Part shown: positions 51,939 to 60,301 of the stretch, in pieces | How the letters are laid out: every line of letters starts with the position of its first letter | Position numbering within the stretch: position 1 is the stretch's first letter | NCBI GenBank assembly: GCA_024213275.1 | Contig: JANAVG010000001.1 | Location: 360,426 to 424,425 of the forward strand | Direction of reading: 5' to 3' | From: Rossellomorea sp. BNER | GTDB lineage: Bacteria > Bacillota > Bacilli > Bacillales > Bacillaceae_B | Length of the DNA: 64,000 bases | Translations under genes and position numbers: made by a program | The notes under the pieces: generated by a model | Database searches by the model: none | The model's input: only the letters and a program-made list of their open reading frames with translations | Told to the model about the DNA's origin: nothing

Positions 51939-53660
51939 TTATGCCTTCACGTCTTCCGGCTCTAAATCTTTAGGGCCGAACGTTGCTTTCGAGGACCACC
52001 ATAGTGGAATTTGAATGCTTTCTTTTGTTAAATCACCTTTACCATTAGCTACATCTTGTGCGATTTCATAGCCAGCTTGTGCATGACGGACAACACCAAT
52101 TCCAGAATCTACTGTCATTGCAACTTCTAGCCTCATGTCAGATTCAGCTGTTCCATCAGCAATCATCGTTACCCCCGTATGAACTGCCTCACCCATAGAA
52201 TAATTAGCTTGCAAAGCGATTAGATCACACATACCAACAGCATTTAAAAGTCCATTTAGTACAGGCCAGTCAGAGATTAAATCACTGCCATCTTTCATGT
52301 TTTCAGATTCAAATGTTGGATTCACGATTGAACCGGAATCCAGGTTATCACGTGAGAACGCCACTGGACCAGATAGCTCGCCTCGGCGAATCATATCATT
52401 TACTTCTAATGCAAAGGCTTTACGTTGACCAAAGCCCATGTAGCAAATGCGAGCAGGTAATGCTTCAATGGGAATATGCTCTTTCGCTAGTTTAATCCAG
52501 CGAGTTACAAGGTAGTCATCGCTAAATTTCTCTAAAATCATATCATCAATTTTTCTTAAATCCTCGGCATCACCAGATAGGCAGACCCAGCGGAAAGGTC
52601 CGCGGCCCTCACAGAAGAGCGGACGAAGGTATTCAGCTACGAAACCTGGCAAACGCTTTGCTTCTTTCTCTTCCATGCCTGCATCGATACACTCTTTACG
52701 GTGACTTGTACCGTATTCAAATGAATGTACTCCCAGGTCCATAAATTTGATCAGCGCTTTTAATTCACGAACCATCGTTTCACGAGCTTTTTCTAAGTAA
52801 AGTTCACGATTTGTTTCACGAAGCTTATCTGCTTCCTCAACCGTGTAACCAGCCGGTAAATAGGAAATCGGATCATGCCCAGGTGTCATTGATGTTGAAA
52901 TATCTGGCAAGAACCCCTTTCGAATAACTTCTTCAAAAATGTCTGCTGCATTCCCAACAACGGCCACACCAAGTGGTTTCCCCTCAGCAGCGTATTGTTT
53001 TGCCATCGAAATTGCCTCATCTAAAGAATCTGCTAATACATCAATAAATCCTTTTTCAATCCTTCTATTGATGATCTCAACATTAGAGTCACAAAGAATA
53101 GCTACACCACCATGCATGGTCATGGCTCTGGTTTGGTTTCCGCCCATACCGCCAGCACCTGCTGTTAGAAGGATTTTCCCGACCAGTGAATCGTTATAGT
53201 GAAGTCTTGCAATCGCAGAAAGGGTTTCAAATGTACCTTGGATAACACCTTGTGTGCCAATATACTCCCATGGCGCCGCAGTATAGTTTGCATACATCGT
53301 TAAGTTCTTATCTTGCAAATCATAGAAAGTCGGCCAGTCTGCTTTCATAATATTTGTTGTCGCCATAACCACTGTCGGAGCATATTTATGTGTCTTAAAT
53401 ACTGCAACCGGCATCCCGGATTGAACAACTAGTGTTTCATCATCTTCGAGCTCTTTTAATGATTTTACAATGGCATGATAAGATTCCCAATTACGTGCAG
53501 CTTTCCCGATCCCCCCATATATCACAAGTTCTTCTGGCTTCTCGGCATTTTCCATATTGTTTTCAAGCATCCGCAAAATGGATTCTTGTCTCCAGCCTTT
53601 ACAACGAAGTTCTGATCCTCTCTGTGCTTTAACTGAATATAGGATTTCTGGTTTTGACAT
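51939..53660 (-). CDS. hutU: urocanate hydratase family protein, divergent
   Basis: 573 residues (B. subtilis HutU is about 550). NAD-binding and core motifs are recognisable: IYGGIGKAARNWES, LLTAGAGGMGGNQ, RPLFCEGRGPFRWVCLSGD with the conserved cysteine, MKDGSDLISDW. However, the usual GRDHLDCGSVASP reads SRDNLDSGSIVNP and the HHGGGVGMGYS loop is replaced by LQANYSMGEAV. It should hydrate urocanate or a close analogue. First gene of the operon, 37 bases behind the predicted transcription start from the sigma-54 promoter. Confidence 0.88.
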   Translation of the reverse strand: MSKPEILYSVKAQRGSELRCKGWRQESILRMLENNMENAEKPEELVIYGGIGKAARNWESYHAIVKSLKELEDDETLVVQSGMPVAVFKTHKYAPTVVMATTNIMKADWPTFYDLQDKNLTMYANYTAAPWEYIGTQGVIQGTFETLSAIARLHYNDSLVGKILLTAGAGGMGGNQTRAMTMHGGVAILCDSNVEIINRRIEKGFIDVLADSLDEAISMAKQYAAEGKPLGVAVVGNAADIFEEVIRKGFLPDISTSMTPGHDPISYLPAGYTVEEADKLRETNRELYLEKARETMVRELKALIKFMDLGVHSFEYGTSHRKECIDAGMEEKEAKRLPGFVAEYLRPLFCEGRGPFRWVCLSGDAEDLRKIDDMILEKFSDDYLVTRWIKLAKEHIPIEALPARICYMGFGQRKAFALEVNDMIRRGELSGPVAFSRDNLDSGSIVNPTFESENMKDGSDLISDWPVLNGLLNAVGMCDLIALQANYSMGEAVHTGVTMIADGTAESDMRLEVAMTVDSGIGVVRHAQAGYEIAQDVANGKGDLTKESIQIPLWWSSKATFGPKDLEPEDVKA

Positions 53661-53706
53661 GTATAATTCCCCCTAGTTAGAATATTTTCGGAACTCACTT
53701 TATCTA

Positions 53707-53724
53707 TTGCAAGTACTATGCCAA
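53707..53724 (-). promoter_or_regulatory. sigma-54 (-24/-12) promoter of the hut operon
   Basis: Minus strand TTGGCATAGTACTTGCAA agrees with the sigma-54 consensus TGGCAC-N5-TTGCW in all but one position of the core and with exact spacing. It lies 47 bases before the hutU ATG and is faced by a gene for a sigma-54 activator. Confidence 0.88.
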
Positions 53725-53794
53725 CATTATCTGATTAGATCGAATTTTCTCATTTCAAAGCAAAAACACAAAGAGAATCAATATTTATTCGAGA

Positions 53795-53857
53795 TGATAG
53801 AATCTATCAAATGACTATTTATGGTCATTTTTATTTGTTCGAGCGCAGATAGATTCT
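53795..53857. promoter_or_regulatory. candidate activator binding sites upstream of the sigma-54 promoter
   Basis: Perfect palindrome TGATAGA-A-TCTATCA at 53795-53809. A second copy of its half, AGAATCTATC, lies inverted at 53848-53857. They are about 70-150 bases upstream of the -24 element, suitable for an enhancer-type activator. The remaining gap up to 54017 shows no other element. Confidence 0.55.
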
Positions 53858-54017
53858 GCACCTAGTAGAGCTAAAGATTCATTTTCAACCTCCTGTTTGT
53901 AAACGACACAAAACTGACAGGAGCAGACAAAACTTGCATGCAGACTATTTTAAATATTTGGAATCAATGTTATATTCGAAAAAGAATAGTCAAGAGGAAG
54001 GCTAGGAGGTAAAGAAA

Positions 54018-55727
54018 TTGATAGCAGCATCGGTAGGTTCACTAATGAAAAGCTTTTTTGACGCCGTTATTGTGTTAAATGAAGAACATGAGATTGTTTG
54101 GTATGACACTGACCGAGTTTCCTTTGAAGTACATGAAGGAATTCATATTTCTACATTCATCCCTTGCCAAGAAGTAAAGTTTTTTGATAGCGAATCATTT
54201 CCAATTACAGTGGACGATAAGAAATTTATTGTTAATGTGAAGAGGTTTGCTGCTGATACCCACTACATTATCTTGTGTATTGAGGATATGGCGAATTTAA
54301 TGACGAATCCAAAGCTGCGATTATATTGTCTTGAGAGGATTATCGAATCACTTGATGAAGGCGTAATGATGAGTAATCAAGACGGGGTAATCAGTCTATA
54401 CAATTTGGCACAGGAAAAAATGGAGGGGTTAAATAAGCAGGATATTTTAGGAAAGCATCTATGGTCTGCTTATAATTATAATCCGCAAAATTCTGAGCAC
54501 AAACATACGTTTAAAACAGGGAAGCCGATTTTTTCAAGATACCGGGCCCATTCTAAAGTTAATGGCACCCCCAAATATGTAAATTACAGTACGTTTCCGA
54601 TTCAAAAGGATGGAGAAACGCTTGCTGTTTTCTCCCTAAGTACGAATGAATCAAGGCTTAAGGACCGGCTTCACCAGACTATTGAGGAAAAAAGGCAAAC
54701 AACTGATATAAGAAAGAATCCATTGGATTCAAAGAATGGTACTATTTTTACCTTTGACCATATTAAAGGGAAGAGTCTTGCACTTAAAAACCTAATTAAA
54801 GAAGCACAAAATATTTCCGTTCATAATACCGATGTTTTAATTATCGGGGAGACAGGAACAGGGAAAGAGTTATTCGCACAAAGTATGCATAATCACAGTC
54901 CTAGAGCAAAGAGCCCTTTCGTGGCAATCAACTGTGCAGCCATTCCCGAAACCCTGCTGGAAAGTACCTTATTTGGAACAGTAAAAGGCGCCTTTACCGG
55001 ATCGACAAACCAAATTGGGTTGTTTGAATATGCAAAGGATGGCACCCTTTTTCTGGATGAAATCAACTCAATGCCAATGACATTACAAACAAAGCTTATG
55101 CGTGTTTTACAAGAGCGCTTAGTACGAAAAGTCGGATCCAATGAAGTTACCCCTGTACAATGTACAGTCATCAGTGCATCAAATGAAGATCCCGAAAAAC
55201 TGATTTCAGAAGGAAAAATGCGTCTCGACTTGTTCTATAGAATTGCACACACAAGCCTCTATATACCTCCCTTAAGAGAGCGTACAGAGGATATTCACTT
55301 TTTTATAGAGTATTTTCTCAACTCTTTTCAGGAAAAATTCAACAAGTCCGTTCCATCTCTTTCAAAGACATTGCTCACAACTCTTCTTCATTATCACTGG
55401 CCAGGAAACACACGAGAACTGGAGTATTTAATCGAAAACTTAATTATTAGAGTAAGTGAGACTGATCAAGCCATTGAGGTGGATCACCTACCCACTTATA
55501 TAAGAACAAAAATCTTTATTGATCAAAAGAATTTATCAAATGAACGAAAGGAAATGGCAAAAAAACCTTTTAAGTCCATTTTCACAAACTCTCAAGAGCA
55601 CTTTATCCAAAAGACCTTGGAACAAACAGATTGGAATATATCCCAAGCTGCAAGAAAGCTGGGGATTACCCGGCAAAGCCTTCAGTACCACATAAAAAAG
55701 CACGGACTTGTCAATCCACATTTATAA
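54018..55727 (+). CDS. sigma-54-dependent activator (RocR-like)
   Basis: 569 residues. An N-terminal sensory region contains a PAS-like domain (about residues 105-225: CLERIIESLDEGVMMSNQDG, LGKHLWSAYN). The AAA+ domain has Walker A GETGTGKE, the sigma-54 contact loop GAFTGS, Walker B GTLFLDEIN and the arginine region YRIAHTSLYIPPLRER. A Fis-type helix-turn-helix ends it (WNISQAARKLGITRQSLQYH). TTG start with a perfect AGGAGGT 7 bases before. Divergent to hutU; most likely activates the hut operon in response to histidine or urocanate (inference). Similar in layout to RocR and BkdR. Confidence 0.93.
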   Translation: MIAASVGSLMKSFFDAVIVLNEEHEIVWYDTDRVSFEVHEGIHISTFIPCQEVKFFDSESFPITVDDKKFIVNVKRFAADTHYIILCIEDMANLMTNPKLRLYCLERIIESLDEGVMMSNQDGVISLYNLAQEKMEGLNKQDILGKHLWSAYNYNPQNSEHKHTFKTGKPIFSRYRAHSKVNGTPKYVNYSTFPIQKDGETLAVFSLSTNESRLKDRLHQTIEEKRQTTDIRKNPLDSKNGTIFTFDHIKGKSLALKNLIKEAQNISVHNTDVLIIGETGTGKELFAQSMHNHSPRAKSPFVAINCAAIPETLLESTLFGTVKGAFTGSTNQIGLFEYAKDGTLFLDEINSMPMTLQTKLMRVLQERLVRKVGSNEVTPVQCTVISASNEDPEKLISEGKMRLDLFYRIAHTSLYIPPLRERTEDIHFFIEYFLNSFQEKFNKSVPSLSKTLLTTLLHYHWPGNTRELEYLIENLIIRVSETDQAIEVDHLPTYIRTKIFIDQKNLSNERKEMAKKPFKSIFTNSQEHFIQKTLEQTDWNISQAARKLGITRQSLQYHIKKHGLVNPHL

Positions 55728-55773
55728 AAAAACAAAATCACTTTATTAGACAATATCCAATTTCATATTAATT

Positions 55774-55809
55774 AATAGGTCATTCCCCTTCGGTTTGGCC
55801 TATATTTTT
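55774..55809 (+). terminator. possible terminator after the activator gene
   Basis: Weak stem TAGGTC/GGCCTA around a TTCGG-containing loop followed by TATATTTTTC. Located 47 bases after the stop codon. Confidence 0.4.
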
Positions 55810-55899
55810 CTTACGAATTAAAGTCGTTACCTAACCGCTCCGCCAACACAAAAAAGCACAAAGACTCTTAAGCGATTGTCCATGCGCTTCCCTTTCCTA

Positions 55900-56517
55900 T
55901 CAATCAAACAACGCCTCATGCGTTTCCTTCTCACTTACATCAAAGCAAAGCTTGATCTGCTCCTTTGTGTTTCGACCTTCCGATAATGGTGGCAATTCCT
56001 CCATTGAAAAGAACCTAGCGTCAGATGTTTCTGTGTTTCTCTCAAACTCTCCAGCTATAAACTCACATTCGACAAAAATTTTATAGCAGCCGTAAGGCAT
56101 TGGCGGTTCATTATGATTTCTTCGATCCCATACAGAGATGATTCTTTTTGGCTTAATTTGAGCCCCCGCTTCTTCCATTGCCTCCTTTATCAAGTTTTCA
56201 TTCAGTGAACAATCCATATCTGCCCAACCACCTGGTAATGCCCATTTCCCATCGGCTTTTTCTTTTACAAGCAGGATTTTTCCTTCTTTGATAACTGCCC
56301 CTCTCACATCAATTTTTGGAGTGGGGTAGCCTGTTTCATTTGTGAACCAATCCTTAATCTTTTCCGATTCAATCCCAGTATAGTCGTTCATGATTTCAAC
56401 ACTCATATTTCGGATCTCTTCAAATCTCTCAATATCGTAAGGATCCTTTGAATAAGTCAGGCCGGCCTGTGCAATGGCCTGTAGTTTTTTCGCATAGGTT
56501 AACCATTTAGGTTCCAT
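55900..56517 (-). CDS. Nudix hydrolase with N-terminal helical domain
   Basis: 205 residues. The N-terminal 60 residues form a helical segment (KLQAIAQAGLTYSKDPYDIERFEEIRNMS) found in a Bacillus Nudix group; the Nudix box follows as GGWADMDCSLNENLIKEAMEEAGA, split here by the usual loop (about residues 95-118, given as its key residues G, E, EE, G). It hydrolyses a nucleoside diphosphate linked substrate, unknown here. Its ATG shares one base with the stop of the upstream regulator gene (TAATG). Confidence 0.87.
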   Translation of the reverse strand: MEPKWLTYAKKLQAIAQAGLTYSKDPYDIERFEEIRNMSVEIMNDYTGIESEKIKDWFTNETGYPTPKIDVRGAVIKEGKILLVKEKADGKWALPGGWADMDCSLNENLIKEAMEEAGAQIKPKRIISVWDRRNHNEPPMPYGCYKIFVECEFIAGEFERNTETSDARFFSMEELPPLSEGRNTKEQIKLCFDVSEKETHEALFD

Positions 56518-58298
56518 TAGTTATCCTCTCCTTTTTTAAACCAGACATGTCGAAAGTCAATCCAGCCTTGAGCGTTAATTCTTACCTCTTTCAGGTTTTC
56601 ATGGACATCCATTTCCGTCTGGTTTCGATATAACGGAAGAAACTGAATTTCCTCCAGTAATATTTTTTCTATCTTCTTTAATTCATTTACTCGATCGAGT
56701 GAGGACGATAAACAGTAAGTCGTTTCAATCATTGTGTTTACTTTTTGAAAAAGAGGAGCCTGAATGTGCTGATGAACAGGACTATTCTCTGCCAACAGCA
56801 ATTGAAGAAAACACATTTCCGTCTGCTCATCGATGGAAGCACTATCATGGATGATATCCGCTTGTTGAAGCGTCTCAGCTTTTAATAACGTTTCAGCATC
56901 CAAATAGTTACTTTCGATTCTAATTCCGTATTTTTCACACTGGGCTTGTATCCACTCAACATCCTCCCGATGATCCCGCTCCCTAAAAGTAAAGAGCTGA
57001 AGAGGCTTACCCTTATAGGTACTCTTTGACAATAAACCGAGTATTTCTTCCCTGTTAGTAGGCTTAAATGAATTCTTGGATATAAAACCCTCTGCCACTT
57101 GTTGACGGTGGCCGCCCACTTCGTTGATTAACTCTACTGGTGAAAGAATAGCTTTTAATGCCTTTCGAAAATGAATATCCTCCAATGGACCCTTCTTATT
57201 TCCGTTTAAGGACAGGAACTGAACATTCATTTCTAATTGATAGTTTCGAGATCTTCCTGATGCTTTTTTTCTCATCATGTCTTTCGGATAAAGTCCAAAA
57301 ACAAGCTCACTTTGATCAAGTTCCCCTGACTCACTTTCTAGATTCCACATCTCAATGACATCTAAATATGGCCTCCCTTGAAAATAGCTGTCATTCGCCT
57401 CCAGCACAAGCATTGATTCATCATTTCTCTTTAGCTTGAATGGACCAGTTCCAATGAGGTTTTGTTCATTAAAATCTTTCTGTTTAGAACACAGGATCGA
57501 GAGATGGACACTACTAACGATTTCGTGAAACATATGATTAGGTTCGGATAAAGTGAACTTGATGCAATGGTCATTTATAACATTCATTTCAGATAGTGAA
57601 TTCAACAGCCACTGATAGGAGTTATTTTTTTCTTTAAACCTATGAAAAGTAAAAGCAACATCCTTCGCCGAAAAAGTAGCTCCGTTATGAAATCGTACCC
57701 CTTTTCGAAGGTAAAAAGTCCAGACTTTTGCATCTGGGGTGCACTCCCAATAAAAAGACAGTCCTGGAACAACACTTCCACTTTCTTTATCAAAGTCTAC
57801 AAGTGTATCACAAATTTGCTCAACAATATGATAATGCGTTCTAAGGGTAATCAAAGTTGGGTCTAAAAGATATATAGGCTGCGGCCCGATTTTGATTCTG
57901 AGCTTGTCTATCGACTTATGATTCTGAGTCTCTACTTGAAATCCAAATAATTGATCCATCCATAACTGAAATTCTGTTTCAATCGTCGGAAAATAAGGGT
58001 CATATTCATGGATTACTTTGTTCGCACGATTAAGGTCCCCTTTTTTTACCAATTCTTTGCTTTTTTCTAAAATAAGATCGAATGGATCTTGGAGAAAAGT
58101 GATTTGCGATTTGTTCCCACGACCTCTTCCTGGTATCCACTTGATCCATCCGAGCTCTTCCCATTTTCTCACTTTCAATTTGCTATTCCGCTGTGTACAC
58201 AGGAGTGAAATCGAAATTTCTTCAATAGACAATGGAAATGTCTCGTTCAAAACAGAACGATGTAAATAGAGCTGTACATAGTGTTCGAGAATCACCAT
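56517..58298 (-). CDS. SgrR-family transcriptional regulator
   Basis: 593 residues: N-terminal SgrR-type DNA-binding domain (about 1-110; LSIEEISISLLCTQRN, KWEELGWIKWIPGRGRGN) fused to a periplasmic-binding-type SBP_bac_5 domain (about 150-560; LDPTLITLRTHYHIVEQICD, FHNGATFSAKDVAFTFHRF, NLIGTGPFKL). No signal peptide, as expected of a cytoplasmic sensor. It is divergent to an MFS gene, an arrangement like sgrR-setA of enterobacteria, so it may sense a small ligand and control that exporter. AAGGAAAG precedes the ATG. Confidence 0.88.
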   Translation of the reverse strand: MVILEHYVQLYLHRSVLNETFPLSIEEISISLLCTQRNSKLKVRKWEELGWIKWIPGRGRGNKSQITFLQDPFDLILEKSKELVKKGDLNRANKVIHEYDPYFPTIETEFQLWMDQLFGFQVETQNHKSIDKLRIKIGPQPIYLLDPTLITLRTHYHIVEQICDTLVDFDKESGSVVPGLSFYWECTPDAKVWTFYLRKGVRFHNGATFSAKDVAFTFHRFKEKNNSYQWLLNSLSEMNVINDHCIKFTLSEPNHMFHEIVSSVHLSILCSKQKDFNEQNLIGTGPFKLKRNDESMLVLEANDSYFQGRPYLDVIEMWNLESESGELDQSELVFGLYPKDMMRKKASGRSRNYQLEMNVQFLSLNGNKKGPLEDIHFRKALKAILSPVELINEVGGHRQQVAEGFISKNSFKPTNREEILGLLSKSTYKGKPLQLFTFRERDHREDVEWIQAQCEKYGIRIESNYLDAETLLKAETLQQADIIHDSASIDEQTEMCFLQLLLAENSPVHQHIQAPLFQKVNTMIETTYCLSSSLDRVNELKKIEKILLEEIQFLPLYRNQTEMDVHENLKEVRINAQGWIDFRHVWFKKGEDN

Positions 58299-58403
58299 AA
58301 GAATCTTTCCTTTCTAAAAGGTGAAGGTTCTCTAAATTTAATTCTACACTTTTTCCCCTTTTTCCTTCCCATTACAATTAAAAATACAAAAGGGGGAAGA
58401 TGG

Positions 58404-59633
58404 ATGGGGAAATTAAGTCGGTTTAAGAAACGCTACAGTACACCTGTATTGATACAATTTTGCGGGGTGCTACTAACAAGTACAACGGGTGCCATGCTAG
58501 CACCGTTTTTAATCATCTATTTACACAATCAATTAGGAGGAAATCTCATTCTTTCACTAATCATTGTTGGGCTCCAACCTTTAACCGAAATTGTACTAAC
58601 TCTTATAGGTGGAGGATTAACCGATCGACTTGGAAGGAAATCTATTATACTAACAGGTCTCCTCTTACAAGCATCTGCTATGCTTGGATTTGTATTCGCA
58701 GAGTCGGTTTGGCTCTTTGCTTTTATGTATATTTTAAATGGGGCGGGACGAACGTTTTATATCCCAGCACAACGCGCACAAATTGTTGACTCGACTGAAG
58801 AAGAAAAAGTTTCAGAAGTATTTGCTGTGATTAGCACGTTATCTTCACTCGGAATGACCGTGGGACCATTGCTCGGATTTCTTGTTTATTCATTTAATCC
58901 TGTGTTTACCTTTGGATTTCAAGCAACCGCCCTTAGCCTTTACAGTATTCTAGTTTGGTTGAAGCTTCCTGAAACATATCCTGAAACCGAAAAAGACGTA
59001 TCGAAAAGCTCCTTTACCATTAGAGGATTCTTCTCACACCATTATTCAGTCCTTGGACTAATGGTTTTCACGCTGCCCATCAGTTTCTTTTATGCACAAA
59101 CAGAGACGAACTACCGAATTTATATAGAAGAATTATTTCCGGATTTTTTATTGATGCTGACGATTATGACAACAGCCAATGCCATTTTTAGTATTTCACT
59201 CGAAGTTCTACTAGTTAAATGGACAGAACGATTTACGATGAAAACCATCATATTCATTTCCTATAGCATGTATGTCATCGCATCCCTTCTGTACGGCTTT
59301 TCAGATTCGTTACCACTTTTAATCTTAACGGTTTTTGTCCTGACCATTGCACAAAGTATCGGACTTAATCACCTGCTTCGTTATGTTTCTGCCTTAGCAC
59401 CCAAGCAGAATAGAGGACTTTATTTCTCATTATATGGAATACACTGGGACATTTCGAGAACAATTGGGCCTCTATTGGGTGGTATCATCCTCATCCATTG
59501 GGGTGGGAGCAGCTTATTTTATCTATCTGCCATTCTCATTGCCATCGGGGGATTGGGACAATACATTTTTGTAGGATTTGTCGAAAAAGGACGTACAGAG
59601 AAGAAAACTGTTGGATTGGAGGTAGAAGTATAG
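58404..59633 (+). CDS. MFS transporter
   Basis: 409 residues with about twelve hydrophobic segments and the loop 2-3 signature GGGLTDRLGRKSIIL typical of major facilitator drug or sugar exporters. Start ATG 58404 has AGGGGGA 7 bases upstream; a 41-codon extension overlapping the divergent gene is unlikely. Substrate unknown; pairing with an SgrR-like regulator suggests sugar or peptide-like small molecules (inference). Confidence 0.88.
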   Translation: MGKLSRFKKRYSTPVLIQFCGVLLTSTTGAMLAPFLIIYLHNQLGGNLILSLIIVGLQPLTEIVLTLIGGGLTDRLGRKSIILTGLLLQASAMLGFVFAESVWLFAFMYILNGAGRTFYIPAQRAQIVDSTEEEKVSEVFAVISTLSSLGMTVGPLLGFLVYSFNPVFTFGFQATALSLYSILVWLKLPETYPETEKDVSKSSFTIRGFFSHHYSVLGLMVFTLPISFFYAQTETNYRIYIEELFPDFLLMLTIMTTANAIFSISLEVLLVKWTERFTMKTIIFISYSMYVIASLLYGFSDSLPLLILTVFVLTIAQSIGLNHLLRYVSALAPKQNRGLYFSLYGIHWDISRTIGPLLGGIILIHWGGSSLFYLSAILIAIGGLGQYIFVGFVEKGRTEKKTVGLEVEV

Positions 59634-59663
59634 GTTTTGCCTCATGTTATAGGAAGTATTCAT

Positions 59664-60230
59664 GCATCAGTCGTCCCCATGTTTCCGTTGAGTGGACTCA
59701 TTAAAGCTCGTTTGGCGCATAAGTGTACCCAACTGACTCATAAATAAGACCCTTTCGCTCATAATCCCCATCAGTCGGCGCATATTTCCATTGAGTGGAC
59801 TCATAAAAGCTCGTGTGGCGCATAAGTTGCATCAACTGACTCATAAATTAGACTTGTTCGCTCATAATTCCCATCAGTCGGCGCATATTTCAGGTGTGTC
59901 GACTTATAAAAACTTGTGAGGCGCATAAGTGGTATCAACTGACTCATTAATTTGCCCCGTTCGCTCATAATTCCCATCAGTCGGCGCATATTTCAGGTGT
60001 GTCGACTTATAAAAACTTGTGAGGCGTATAAGTGGTATCAACTGACTCATAAATTAGTCCCGTTCGCTCATAATTCCAATCAGACAGTGCATATTTCCAT
60101 TGAGTGAACTCATAAAAGCTCGTGTGGCGCATAATTGGCATTAACCGACTCATTATTAAGACCCATTCCCTCATAAATCCTATCAGTCGGCGCATATTTC
60201 CGTTGAGTCGACTCTAAAAACTTCGCAAGA
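59664..60230. repeat. 103-bp tandem repeat array
   Basis: Units recur at exactly 103 bases (marker TTTCC/TTTCAGG following GGCGCATA at 59681, 59784, 59887, 59990, 60093, 60196), giving five complete units and partial ends. Each unit itself contains five spaced CATAA-type words (GACTCATAA, GGCGCATAAG, TGACTCATAA, CGCTCATAAT, GGCGCATAT) about 20 bases apart. It lies between convergent genes. Small open frames in it are by-products of the repeat. Confidence 0.93.
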
Positions 60231-60249
60231 CGATTAACTTTCTTAATCA

Positions 60250-60292
60250 TAAAAACAATACGCTTGGATCAAAAAAGCTCTGATCCAAGCGT
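60250..60292 (-). terminator. terminator of topB
   Basis: Perfect 12-bp stem ACGCTTGGATCA/TGATCCAAGCGT with a 9-base loop, followed on the minus strand by TATTGTTTTT. Confidence 0.9.
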
Positions 60293-60301
60293 TCTCATTC
60301 A

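Noticed and set aside
53725..53760. CodY box before hutU (AATTTTCTCATTTCA)
   Set aside because: Only the left half matches the consensus; the right half fails at six positions.
59801..60195. Two similar 62-codon minus-strand frames (MRRLMG...YESVDATYAP)
   Set aside because: They are translations of the 103-bp tandem repeat, with no ribosome binding site and no known-protein character.
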